Source: Fremontodendron californicum
Lineage: Eukaryota > Streptophyta > Magnoliopsida > Malvales > Malvaceae
Length of the DNA stretch: 64,000 nt
NCBI GenBank assembly: GCA_030761205.1
Contig: JAULJL010000001.1
Coordinates: 37,209,145 to 37,273,144, forward strand
Reading direction: 5' to 3'
Numbering within the stretch: the first letter of the stretch is position 1; every line of letters begins with the position of its first letter. Made by a program: the position numbers and the translations under genes. This document shows positions 13,140-22,895 of the stretch, piece after piece. The notes beneath the pieces are model-generated. The model had not been told where the DNA came from, did no database searches, and saw nothing but the letters and a program-made list of their open reading frames with translations.

Positions 13140-14557
13140 GCTATGGAGTCAAAATGTCATCATGGACAAGACCTTCAATCTTTTTCTTCAGTTGTCTGCA
13201 TTTTTCAGTTGAATGTCCAATTGTCCCATGTGATACTCACACTTGCTGTTTGGGTCATAACTCCTTGCTGATGGGTTTGGAGCTGTTTTCAAAGGCACAG
13301 AGGTAATGTATTGGTTCCTTATTAGCAATGGAAACAGTTCAGGGATTGGGATTGAAAAAATTTCTTAGTTGCCCCGCATTAGTTTCTGGGAAGCAGGCCT
13401 AGTTGCAAGGGCTGGCATAGGATTAGGTGTTTGGGGATGAATATTTGGCAGGTAAGGATAATGGCTTGGAGAGACATTGGTAGAGTAACATGATTGATAT
13501 GAAGGGAATTGGGGATATGGGGTGAATTCTCCCACAGCCTGGACATCTTCCTTGGGTGCCCCATTTCTCTCGGCATTGGATGTCTTATCTCCTTTAAGTT
13601 TCCCTTTCTTGATAGCATTCTCAATCATCTCCCCTGAGGTTACCATATCCGCAAAATTCTTCGTGGCATTGCCGACGAGTCTATCATAGTACAGGGCCTG
13701 CAATGTATTCACAAAAAGGACAGTATTTTCCTTTTGAGTAAGGGGCGGTCGTACTTGGGTGGCCATGTCCATCCACCTCTAAGCATATTCTTTGAAGCTC
13801 TCAGTGGCTCTTTTCTCCATATTTTGCAAAGTGAGACGGTCAGGCGCCATATCAGTCACATGCTCGTATTGGCTTAGAAAAGCTCTAGCCAGATCATTCC
13901 AATAACGAATCTGATCCCTGTTCAATTGATTATACCACCTGATCGCGGATCTGCTGAGGCTATCCTGAAAATAGTGGATCAAAAGCTTATCATTATCCGT
14001 ATGGTCCGTCATCTTTCGGCAGAACATAGTGATGTGGGTTGATGGATCGGTTATCCCATCATATTTCTCAAAATCGAGGACTTTGAATTTAGGAGGAATG
14101 ACTAAATTCGGAACCAAGCAACGTTCACTTGCATCTACACTCCCAAATACATCTGTGCTTTCTACTGCCCAGAGCCTTTCCTCTAACAGCTGATATTTTC
14201 TTTGGGAATCTGCCGACTTAGCCCCATTCAACGCAACCATTTTCGACTTTGCTTGTTCAGCTGGATCATCTAAGTTCAGGATGTTGACAGGATTAACCGT
14301 GTTTTGATAAGACTGGCCATCTAACATTACGACCTCATTCTGACCTTTTTGTGCCTCCGACCCTTCTTTAGTGCCAAGTTTTCGGTGTATCCCTTTCCCT
14401 TGATCACGGCAGACACCAGTTCCATGAGCTTGGTCATCTGTTCTCTAGATTCCTCTTGGGACCTTGCCGATTGTTCTTGTGACTTTGCCCATCGTTTCTG
14501 TAATTCTCTCTGTGCTGTCTCCATTCTATCCAGTCTATTTTGCTGCTCATTATCCAT
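13140..14557 (-). pseudogene. Broken gag of element B
   Basis: On the minus strand the product starts MDNEQQNRLDRMETAQRELQ, a coiled-coil N-terminus like that of the element C gag. A frame change near 14327 separates this from the core gag domain (FEKYDGITDPSTHI to TLQNMEKRATESFKEYA). A single nonsense change follows: the codon that is CAG in element C is TAG here, just after KEYA at 13779. The frame then continues to 13365. A zinc-knuckle remnant (CEYH then GH) lies in another frame near 13200-13250 and has lost a base relative to C. Gag would form the virus-like particle; this copy cannot make a full one. Confidence 0.8.
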
Positions 14558-15684
14558 GATCCTGGCATGTTTTATAAATGTGCTCAGTAATTCTTATACC
14601 TCTGGTTTGGAAAAGAAACTTCTTCAAAACTCTTAAAGCCAAGCCAATTTCTGTTTTATCCCCCAAATGTGTTTCATGATGAATGAGCTAAGAATGTCGT
14701 GAATGTATCACAATGCCCATATGATGTATGTAAAGAATAAACAAATTAATGCATGAACATATACAGTGAGTGACCATGTATGTCACGAATGCATGACCAT
14801 ATTGTTATGAATGCAATCACGATGTCAATATGATGCATTTAAGGAATAAATAAATTGATACATGGGTATATACAGAGAATGACCATGTATGTCATAAATA
14901 TATTCTACAATGAATGACCATACCTGTTATGACTGCAACATGATGCCAATTTGATTTGTCTAAAGAATAAACAAATTCATGCATGAATATATACAAAAAG
15001 ATATTCAATAATTAAATTAACATGATGGGACTGAACTTAATTATTCAAAAATTTCATTGCACGAAATTTTACGTCCAAATTTAATCCAAGATTTTTTTGA
15101 ATATTATTTTCAAAAACCAATTTTTATCAAAAACTTTTAGGATAGTGGGTCTTATTATGGCACGGGTGTCCGAATATTTATTCAACACTACCAGTCTGCA
15201 ATTCTTATTTAATCAATCAAAAAGTGTTTATGCAATTTAACAAATGAGATTATTATCATCGTGAAATCAAAAATACAATTACAAATGTGCATGCTTTATT
15301 TACAAGTGAATTAATGCATGAAATGTACGAGATGTACGAAATGCAAGGGTGCTTGTATCAACTTATTTAGGCATCACGATGCCTTCGGAGCAAAATATGA
15401 AACTTATTGCGGGCAGCACAATGTACGTTCATCATTGCCCGATCTACAGTGTTTGTTCGGAATGTAGAACAAATAGCGAAAGATCACAAATGTTCCTCCA
15501 TGTATTCCTAATTTAGGGTATCCGATCAAAAATTCGATATGGCTCTACCTAAGTTCACTACATGAGGTTGAATTAGGTTCTAAAGGCCCCAAATTGCTCA
15601 TCACTGTCGCCCGTGAAGGCTAGTAAGGCACCCGAGTTAAACGGGTTCAATTTGTTAAAGTATATTTTCCAGGCTTATGCGGAG
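14558..15684 (-). other. 5' leader of element B, distal part
   Basis: Non-coding leader between gag and the insertion point of element D. It has direct repeats of about 110-130 bp built around ATGCATGAA...TATACA and GTCATGAATG motifs (about 14690-15000), also present in element C at 56100-56420. It continues beyond D at 25187. The last five bases (15680-15684, CGGAG) are the left target duplication of D. Confidence 0.6.
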
Positions 15685-17183
15685 TGATAACTCGTATAAT
15701 TATATAGTTTTTAGTTATGTTTTATTATTGTTTTGTGTCAAATACGAGTTATTATTGTTTAGTCTAATTGTGTTTATGATCTTTTATATTTTTATGTAAT
15801 TTGGTGTTTTTCACAAGTTTCTTTGAGTGATTTCAGATTACTAGAATTAAGGGCAAATCCAGTTCAGTTCCAGTTCCGACACCTTTTGCCATATCAGCTA
15901 TATCTCGAGTTTCACTGAAGCAATAAGGCTGAACTTTGTATCCCTGCAAAGCTAAGAGGCATATCTATCTTTTTCATGTTTTACACTTCTTGAAACGGAG
16001 TCGTTTTCCCTAGCGAAATCGACCATCAAGTTGGCTGATGTGCAATGACGTCTGTTCTGCACCGTTTTGGTATTTTGACCATATCTCCCGATCCACGTGC
16101 GCAAATGATCTGATTCCAATGGCTATGGATCCGTAACTGATAGGGGTATATTTTTCTAGAAGACCATTTTATCAGATCGAGCCTCCAACATTGACAAAAT
16201 CGACCATCAAGCTGGCTGATCAGAATTGTCATACAATATGACGAAAATTGTTAGAAAAATGCACCCACCTATTATACCTACCTTTGAAATTTGTAAAGCT
16301 TGTCTCTTGTCATTTAGCCCTCCAAAATGTGTATAAATAGAGGGCCTTGGATGAGTATTGGGATACAATTATACATTGGTAGGATATTTGCCATTGTAAT
16401 AAAATTCTCTAAGTTTTCTTCTTCTTTCCTTTCTCTAGTTTTCTTTTTCTTTACTTATGTTTCTTACATTTCTTTTCATTTTATTCATATCTAGTATGTG
16501 TTGCTAATCATATTGTTGAGGTGATGAGGTGAAGCTCTTGGTAAATGCTAAGGTTAGTCTCTTAAACATGAGCTAAAATGAATCATCATTTATAAACACT
16601 AGTATAGATAATATTTTCTTTTGGTTTAAAATCATACTTGCAAAGTAGAGATCTTGATTCATTATTGACAATGAAAATGGCACAGTAAATGCTTGGTTTC
16701 ATAACCTTGATTTGTTGTAGACATATACCTTGGCATAAGGAATGCTTGGACTCTTTTTGTGAGTTTTGAGGACACCAAATGAACATAATATCATATGCTA
16801 TGGACGTTGGACAATTTGGACTGAATTGCTAAACCTTCCGGTTGAAACCTCCCTTATGTGTGGATTTCAATTGTGTAATAAAACAAGATTAATCTTAGCA
16901 TAACACCAAGAGTGGATTCTCTAACCTCAACATCTTTTCTTATTGTTTTTTTTATATCTTGTTTAATTGCTTTTATGTTATTTTGTTTATTTTGTTCTCT
17001 AATATCTTGTTTACTTTCTTTGTTATTGATTCCCTAATATCTTGTTTATTTTCTTTTTCTTATATATTTATAAACTTATACTTACTAATACGCTTCCCTG
17101 TGGTTCGACCTCGGACACCCGAGAATTTATTACTTGAACATAACCTGCACTTGGGTTTACAACTCTTAATTGAGTCTCCATCA
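15685..17183 (+). repeat. 5' LTR of element D
   Basis: It begins TGATAACTCG and ends TCTCCATCA. It contains a TATA box (TATAAATA, 16332-16339) and, about 60 bp later, a polyadenylation-like AATAAA (16398-16403), marking the likely start of R. U3 contains two copies of a CGACCATCAAG(T/C)TGGCTGAT module about 180 bp apart (16020 and 16201). The small frames inside recur in every LTR copy and are not genes. Confidence 0.95.
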
Positions 17184-17189
17184 AGTTTT

Positions 17190-17207
17190 TGGCGCCGTTG
17201 CCGGGGA
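17190..17207 (+). other. tRNA-Asp primer-binding site of element D
   Basis: TGGCGCCGTTGCCGGGGA starts seven bases after the 5' LTR. It is the exact complement of the 3' end of plant tRNA-Asp including CCA. This primer is characteristic of Athila-type elements. The same site is at 31628-31645 in element E. Confidence 0.92.
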
Positions 17208-17363
17208 AGCAATACTAAGTATATAAGTTTATAAGTATATTTATTTTTATTGGCTGGTTATACCGCCTAATTTTCTATATATTTATATTTATATTGTATA
17301 TTAACTTTGTTTTATTTTTATTGGCTGGTTATACCGCCTAATTTTGTATATTAACTTTGTTTT

Positions 17364-20240
17364 ATGCTTATTTGGCGACGTGATTTTAGATCTCGTCGTT
17401 TAGTTAGATTTTATTGTGAAACTTTTTCAGGTAATCTTTCTAATACAACTCCTACCATGGCTGACAATGAAAGTGTTCATGCTGAAGATGAGAACAGACA
17501 AGTACGCACCATGCGTGACTACTTGCAACCAACTCGAAGCTCATCACCCTCTTGTTTTATTTTTCCTCTCAATGCAAACAACTTTCGTTTTAAACCAGGT
17601 ATGATAGCTTTGCTTCCAAATTTCTATGGGTTGGAATCGGAAAGTGCTTACTCGTTTCTAAAAGACTTCGAAGATGTATGTGTCACCTTTAATGACCAAC
17701 AATGTACAAATGAAATTGTCAAGCTAAAATTATTTCCTTTTTCTTTAAAAGATAAAGCAAAAATTTGGCTTCATAATTTAAAACCAAGGTCAATTGGCAC
17801 ATGGCAAGAATTACAAACTGAGTTTCTAAAGAAATTTTTCCCAGCACATAAAACTACTGCTTTGAAAAGACAGATTCAAAATTTCAATCAAAATCAAAAT
17901 GAAGCATTTTTTCAGTGCTGGGATCGTTTTAAAGATTTGTTAAGTTCTTGTCCACATCATGGTTTTGAAAAATGGCGTCTTATTAGTTTCTTTTATGAAA
18001 GTTTAACTCCCGAAACTAAACAATTTGTTGAAACAATGTGTAACGGTGAGTTTCTAGAAAAAGAACCTGAAGAAGCCTTTGACTACTTAGACCATTTGGC
18101 AGATAACTCTCAAGCCTGGCACACAGATAATTCCTCTGAAAGTTCCAATAGATCTAATGTTGTTTCTAACAGAGGAAAATATCATTTTAGTCAAGAAGAT
18201 GAGATAAAAGCTAAAGTAGCTAATTTGGCTAGAAAGATTGAAGCCATGGAACTTAGAGAAGTAAAAGAAGTCAAAACGGTTAAAAATGAAGAAAGTTGTG
18301 GAATTTGTGAAATCATGGGACACCCCACTTCTGAATGTCCAAACATTCCCATTCTTAAAGAAGCGTTGCATGATCAAGTAAATTCCATAAACACATTTAA
18401 AAAGCCTTTTCCTTCTCCTTACTCTGAAACGTATAACCCTGAATGGAGAAATCATCCCAACTTCAGTTGGCGGAATAATAATCATGTTCAGGTACCACAA
18501 TCTCAAAAGCCGGGCAACACTTTTTCCTATCAACCTTCACGTGTACAAACCTTGGAAGAGACATTGCAAGCATTCATGCAAACACAAGCAAATGTGAATA
18601 GCCGGACTTCACAGGACATCAATGAGATCAAAAACACCTTGTCCACATTGACAGCTTCATTACGCACTCAAGAAAAAGGTAAGTTTCCTGCTCAACCTCA
18701 GCCTAACCCTTCTACTCAATGTCTTGTTTCTTGCTCCAATGAAACTCAACAGGAAAATGCCAGTTCTATCACAACTCTTCGAAGTGGAAAGGCAATTGAC
18801 AAAAACATTCCATCAAAAGACCAAGATCCTCTTTCCCCTCCGAAAAGTAATGGTAAGGATGATGGTAAGTCTGAACTTCTTGAAAATTTGGACAAAGAAA
18901 AAGGTATGCATCCTGCTCCTTTTCCTCAAAGGTTGCAAACAATAAAGAATTTGAATCAAAATGCAGAAATTTATGAACTTTTCAAACAAGTTAAGATTAA
19001 CATTCCTTTATTGGATGCAATCAAACAAGTTCCATCTTATGCTAAATTTTTGAAGGACATGTGCACAGTTAAAAGGAAACATAATGTACAAAAGAAAGCA
19101 TTTTTGACGGAAAGTGTGAGCTCAATCATTCAGCACCTTACTCCACCAAAATTCAAAGATCCTGGATGTCCAACAATCTCATGCATCATTGGAAACACTA
19201 GAATAGAACGTGCATTGCTTGATCTTGGTGCTAGTGTTAATCTTTTGCCTTTTTCTGTTTATCAACAGTTAGGTTTAGGTGAACTCAAGGAAACACCTGT
19301 TACACTTCAACTAGCTGATCGTTCTGTAAAAATTCCTCGAGGGATAGTTGAAGATGTTTTGGTTCAAATTGAAAATTTTTACTTCCCTGTTGATTTTATT
19401 GTTTTGGACACACATCCTGTTTCAAATCCAAATGTTCAAATTCCTGTTATATTAGGCCGTCCATTTCTTGCAACTTCTAATGCTCTGATAAATTGCAGGA
19501 ATGGTATGTTGAACATTTCTTTTGGAAATATGACTTTAGAATTAAATGTGTTCAACACTTGCAAGCAACCTGGTGATGATTTAGAAGTACATGAAGTGGA
19601 TTTCATTGAAGAACTTGTTCATGAACATCTCACCACTACCACATTCCATGATTCTTTAGAAGCTTATTTAATTGAATGTGAGTTTGATAATGCTTCAGAA
19701 ATTTCACACACTGATTCTTTGTTAAATTCTTTTCAGGTTAAGCATTGTTGGAAACAAAAGTTTGAGGAACTTCCATCACTCACAAATGTCACTGTACCAT
19801 CAACTATTGAACCACCCAAGCTGGATTTAAAACCATTGCCATCCGAACTAAAATATTCCTTTTTGGGTGAGAATGAAACTTTTCCAGTCATAAATGAACT
19901 TGAGGAACTCAGAAATGATGCATATGAGAATTCTAAAATTCATAAAGAAAGAACTAAAGCCTTTCATGACAAGTTAATTTCAAGAAAAATATTTGATGTT
20001 GGGCAAAAAGTTCTACTTTATAATTCTAGACTTCACATATTTCCTGGTAAGTTGAGATCAAGATGGACTGGCCCATTTGTGGTTAAGCATGTGTATCATT
20101 ATGGAGCAGTTGACATTGAGAATCCTCAAAATGGTAACGTATTCAAGGTAAATGGACAAAGACTCAAACTCTTTTTGGAAAATCATGTTACTCAAGAAGA
20201 GGTTGTTTTTCTTTCTGATCCTTGTTTTGAAAATAACTAG
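17364..20240 (+). CDS. ORF1 of element D: gag-protease fused to the integrase C-terminal tail
   Basis: A 958-codon open frame. Translation more likely starts at residue 32 (17457, ACCATGG context, MADNESVH). The gag domain (about residues 75-230) carries the Athila-like SYSFLKDFEDVC... and LKLFPFSLKDKAKIWL stretches. A CCHC zinc knuckle is at residues 312-325 (CGICEIMGHPTSEC). A retroviral-type aspartic protease surrounds DLGAS at 620-624, with ILGRPFLATS downstream. At residues 843/844 the sequence jumps from the protease-RT linker (KLDLKPLPSELKYSFLGENE, then TFPVI) straight to NELEELRNDAYENSKIHKER, the region after the integrase core, and ends with the GPF-type tail (RSRWTGPFVVKHV). The pol core, roughly 1000 codons in full-length relatives, is missing in frame. 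Element E has the same junction, so the deletion predates both insertions. Confidence 0.93.
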   Translation: MLIWRRDFRSRRLVRFYCETFSGNLSNTTPTMADNESVHAEDENRQVRTMRDYLQPTRSSSPSCFIFPLNANNFRFKPGMIALLPNFYGLESESAYSFLKDFEDVCVTFNDQQCTNEIVKLKLFPFSLKDKAKIWLHNLKPRSIGTWQELQTEFLKKFFPAHKTTALKRQIQNFNQNQNEAFFQCWDRFKDLLSSCPHHGFEKWRLISFFYESLTPETKQFVETMCNGEFLEKEPEEAFDYLDHLADNSQAWHTDNSSESSNRSNVVSNRGKYHFSQEDEIKAKVANLARKIEAMELREVKEVKTVKNEESCGICEIMGHPTSECPNIPILKEALHDQVNSINTFKKPFPSPYSETYNPEWRNHPNFSWRNNNHVQVPQSQKPGNTFSYQPSRVQTLEETLQAFMQTQANVNSRTSQDINEIKNTLSTLTASLRTQEKGKFPAQPQPNPSTQCLVSCSNETQQENASSITTLRSGKAIDKNIPSKDQDPLSPPKSNGKDDGKSELLENLDKEKGMHPAPFPQRLQTIKNLNQNAEIYELFKQVKINIPLLDAIKQVPSYAKFLKDMCTVKRKHNVQKKAFLTESVSSIIQHLTPPKFKDPGCPTISCIIGNTRIERALLDLGASVNLLPFSVYQQLGLGELKETPVTLQLADRSVKIPRGIVEDVLVQIENFYFPVDFIVLDTHPVSNPNVQIPVILGRPFLATSNALINCRNGMLNISFGNMTLELNVFNTCKQPGDDLEVHEVDFIEELVHEHLTTTTFHDSLEAYLIECEFDNASEISHTDSLLNSFQVKHCWKQKFEELPSLTNVTVPSTIEPPKLDLKPLPSELKYSFLGENETFPVINELEELRNDAYENSKIHKERTKAFHDKLISRKIFDVGQKVLLYNSRLHIFPGKLRSRWTGPFVVKHVYHYGAVDIENPQNGNVFKVNGQRLKLFLENHVTQEEVVFLSDPCFENN

Positions 20241-20387
20241 ATGTAAATATAATTTTTTTTTTAACCCCGGTTAAATGGCGGATAACGGTACTCCGTGATT
20301 ATTTAAGTCGGTTCCATCAGCTACCCACAAAACTGATATTGTATATAAATTTCTCTTTCATTTTATTTTATTTCATTTTTTTTCAGG
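20241..20387 (+). promoter_or_regulatory. Spacer with splice-acceptor-like tract before ORF2
   Basis: The 147-bp spacer ends in a long pyrimidine tract followed by TTTTCAG directly before GATGG of ORF2. The arrangement looks like a 3' splice site and is kept in element E. Athila-type elements are thought to express their downstream ORF from spliced RNA, so this may be the acceptor. That use is an inference. Confidence 0.4.
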
Positions 20388-20924
20388 ATGGATGATATTC
20401 TCAAAAGATTGCAGAAACGATTTCCTCCTTTTCCTCGGAATATTTTACTGAAGCTTTACCAAGTTCGATTAGAAAGATTAAGAATGCTTATGAACAAAAG
20501 GATTCCTGAAGACATACGTTGGATAATTGAAGCCAAGGTACGTGAAGATGAATATCTTCCTGTTTTGCATTTACCAGGTACAGGTAGAAGCACTTATGCA
20601 AAGAAGCGACGAGCAAAGCGCATGAGTTCAAATTGCCACAAGTGTGCTCGATGGACGTGTAACGGTAAATGTCGTTCTATTGGGATTCCGTCCTCTAATC
20701 GAGATGATAAAATTGAATTCATTAAGGATGGACTGAGTAAGGAGAATTTGGGTAATATCCAACTTTCTCTTGAGACGCATCCTAGTGGAGACGTACAAAG
20801 AGAAATTCTTGATTTATGGCCGCAATTCCAAAGGGAATGGCAACATCTTGGGAATCTGATGATAAAAGACCCTGTTTGCCAGCTTGTAAGAAAACTGGAT
20901 GGGAAGCATATCCTCGACTCATAG
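20388..20924 (+). CDS. ORF2 of element D: conserved 178-aa protein of unknown function
   Basis: This ORF sits where Athila elements carry their env-like ORF, but I do not recognise the protein and see no transmembrane segment. Residues 1-60 are predicted helical and basic (MDDILKRLQKRFPPFPRNIL). Residues 73-79 form a basic cluster (KKRRAKR) that could act as a nuclear localisation signal. A compact Cys cluster follows (CHKCARWTCNGKC, C-x2-C-x4-C-x3-C), possibly metal-binding. The C-terminal part is acidic to neutral (EILDLWPQFQREWQHLG). Element E has the same 178 codons with few substitutions and no breaks, which suggests function or very recent common descent. I do not assign an activity. 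Confidence 0.75.
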   Translation: MDDILKRLQKRFPPFPRNILLKLYQVRLERLRMLMNKRIPEDIRWIIEAKVREDEYLPVLHLPGTGRSTYAKKRRAKRMSSNCHKCARWTCNGKCRSIGIPSSNRDDKIEFIKDGLSKENLGNIQLSLETHPSGDVQREILDLWPQFQREWQHLGNLMIKDPVCQLVRKLDGKHILDS

Positions 20925-21199
20925 AAGGCGTTTAAGCCGTTTCTGGACGTAAAACCAGAGGAAGATGCCAAATACACTTTCGGCGACATTATTACTTTTG
21001 ACTTTTACGGTTGATTTTTCTTCTCTTTTTGATTTTCTTCCTGAAATCATGCAAAAATCTTTTGTTAGGTTAACATTTTCTTCTGACAGGTCAAATACAC
21101 TTTCGGCGACATTATTACTCTTGTCTGATTCATTACTCAGTCCTCTATATATTACACCATGTACTCATTCTCTTTCAGGCACTCGAAAAAGAAAAAAAA
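20925..21199 (+). promoter_or_regulatory. Variable spacer with repeated acceptor-like module before the LOG-like gene
   Basis: It contains the module CAAATACACTTTCGGCGAC twice (about 20969 and 21092), about 123 bp apart and separated by a pyrimidine-rich stretch ending TTCTGACAGGT, an acceptor-like end. After the second module comes new sequence with TATATATTA and another acceptor-like end (CTCTTTCAGGC, about 21171-21181), just before the LOG start codon. Element E has rearranged copies of the same module but nothing from the LOG side of GACATTAT (21108-21115). Confidence 0.5.
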
Positions 21200-21847
21200 A
21201 TGGAAAGCACTTCGTCCCAGCGCATTAAAAAAATTTGTGTCTTTGGAGGTGCTTATCCAGGGAAAAATAACGTATTCGCTGATGAAGCCATAAGAGTTGG
21301 AGTAATACTTGCCCAACAAAAGATCCACTTGATTTATGGAGGCGGTAGTACGGGTTTAATGGGAGCAGTCGCTACAGCAGCACACGCCGGAGGAAGTCCA
21401 GTTCTAGGAATCGTGCCAAAACTATTCACAGATTTTTGTGGACCTACCGTGGGTAAGGAAATACAAGTCTGGAGTATCCCTGAACGGATAACAATCATGT
21501 ACCATTCTGCCGATGCATTCATTGCTTTACCAGGAGGTCTGGGTACATTGGAAGAAATAGCTTGCGTGGCTTCTTGGTCATCTTTGGTCACAAATAAGAA
21601 ACCCATTGGTTTGCTTAATATTAATGGTTATTTTAGTAATTTACTTTCATATTTAGATAATGCTGTGGATAATGGATTCATGTTTTCAGAGGCAAGGAGA
21701 ACCATAATTTCTGCTACAACCATTGAAGATTTACTCAAAAAGCTACAAGCTTATGAGTGTTTATCTGCTACGGTTGTTTCGCAAACGCTCGGAAAAAGAA
21801 AAAGAGATATGGACGAGCAAGGAGTGGATTGCACTTTGTCTTTGTGA
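21200..21847 (+). CDS. LOG-like cytokinin riboside 5'-monophosphate phosphoribohydrolase inside a retrotransposon
   Basis: A 215-aa uninterrupted ORF that belongs to the LOG family, enzymes that release active cytokinin bases from their riboside monophosphates. It has the nucleotide-binding YGGGSTGLMG stretch (residues 46-55), ER at 95-96 in the place of the conserved Arg, and the signature PGGLGTLEE (111-119), where LOG proteins have PGGxGTxxE. The continuation KKPIGLLNINGYFSNLLSYL also fits the family. Length is normal for plant LOGs. The N-terminal motif is unusual: CVFGGAYPGKN where typical members have CVFCGSS. The C-terminal ~25 residues (after LQAYE) are non-standard and include KRKR. 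Plant LOG genes have several introns; this copy has none, which suggests capture from a spliced transcript. It lies entirely within element D, and its stop codon overlaps the 8-bp repeat GACATTAT. Expression and activity are unknown. Confidence 0.9.
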   Translation: MESTSSQRIKKICVFGGAYPGKNNVFADEAIRVGVILAQQKIHLIYGGGSTGLMGAVATAAHAGGSPVLGIVPKLFTDFCGPTVGKEIQVWSIPERITIMYHSADAFIALPGGLGTLEEIACVASWSSLVTNKKPIGLLNINGYFSNLLSYLDNAVDNGFMFSEARRTIISATTIEDLLKKLQAYECLSATVVSQTLGKRKRDMDEQGVDCTLSL

Positions 21848-22853
21848 CATTATCTAACATTTTGTTTGTTGTGTCTCAGTTATAATAAGTGGTTAGCAAC
21901 CTCTGCAGGTAATATCTCCTAAATTCTACCTTTAAAATTTGACATTGGGGACAATGTCATATTTTAATAGGGGGTAAGGGACATATTTTGCTAAAAAAAA
22001 AATTTGTTGTGTTTTAAGACATTTAGAAGTATTCATTCTGAACAAGGTCTGAGTAAGGGAGACTTGAGACATACCTTGTCAGTTTGATTTAATCTTCTTC
22101 TTCAAAAAAAACAAAAAAAAAACAAAAAAAAACAAAAAAAACAAAAAAAACAAAAAAAAAAAAAAACAAAAAAAAAAAAGCATGTTTAGACTTAGTGTGT
22201 TTTTTTTTTAGTTACTTTCAATACAATGATGAGATATGAATTGCATAAGTCTAAAACAGATTTATTAGTGAGAAGATTTTCATGAGAATTGAGCTTGATG
22301 TCAACCTTTTTATGAGCCAATGTTAATATGATATGTTGATTGAGAACGAAGCATGTTTAGACTTAATCTGACTTGTATAATCATCTTTGTGAGTTTTTGA
22401 GCCTATAATGATTGATGCATTATACAAATCAATCTAATTTCTTTCTTGAGTGCTCTTATGATTACATGATTCTCTAGAACTTGCTTTAAACCGTTTGAGA
22501 CTATATTGATACATGTGACAACATGAATATGATAGAGGCATTAGGATTATAACCAGAGCCAAACAGCCATCCATTATTAATGTTCTACGAGAACATCCCC
22601 ACTAGTGAGCCAATTTGAGCCTACATTAAATATGATGTATTATTGGTAACCACAACTTACACCTAGCCTAAATATACTTATATCCTTACCCTTGTTCTAA
22701 AGATGAATTTTATATTTTGAGACATATTGCAAAAAAAACAAGGGATATTTTTATTTGAAAATTTGGGTTAGAAACAAAAGATAAGTGTGGGGGAAAGAAA
22801 AGAAAAGAAAAAGTCAAGAGAAAAAGAAAGGGATCATTGTCAAATACATTCCC

Positions 22854-22895
<42 letters not shown>

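Noticed and set aside
13365..14557. Three adjacent minus-strand frames as separate genes
   Set aside because: They are pieces of one gag broken by a nonsense codon and a frame change, as the intact alignment partner in element C shows.
16026..16786. Small minus-strand frames recurring at 16026, 24024, 30480 and 37911
   Set aside because: They recur only because they lie in the four LTRs of D and E; no domain, and antisense to the element.
18087..18533. 148-codon antisense frame in ORF1 (also 32500-32946)
   Set aside because: Shadow of the gag-protease frame; it has no independent signal.
22104..22180. (CAAAAAAA)n tract as a poly(A) scar of a processed LOG insertion
   Set aside because: The same tract exists in element E, which has no LOG gene, so it belongs to the element's untranslated region.
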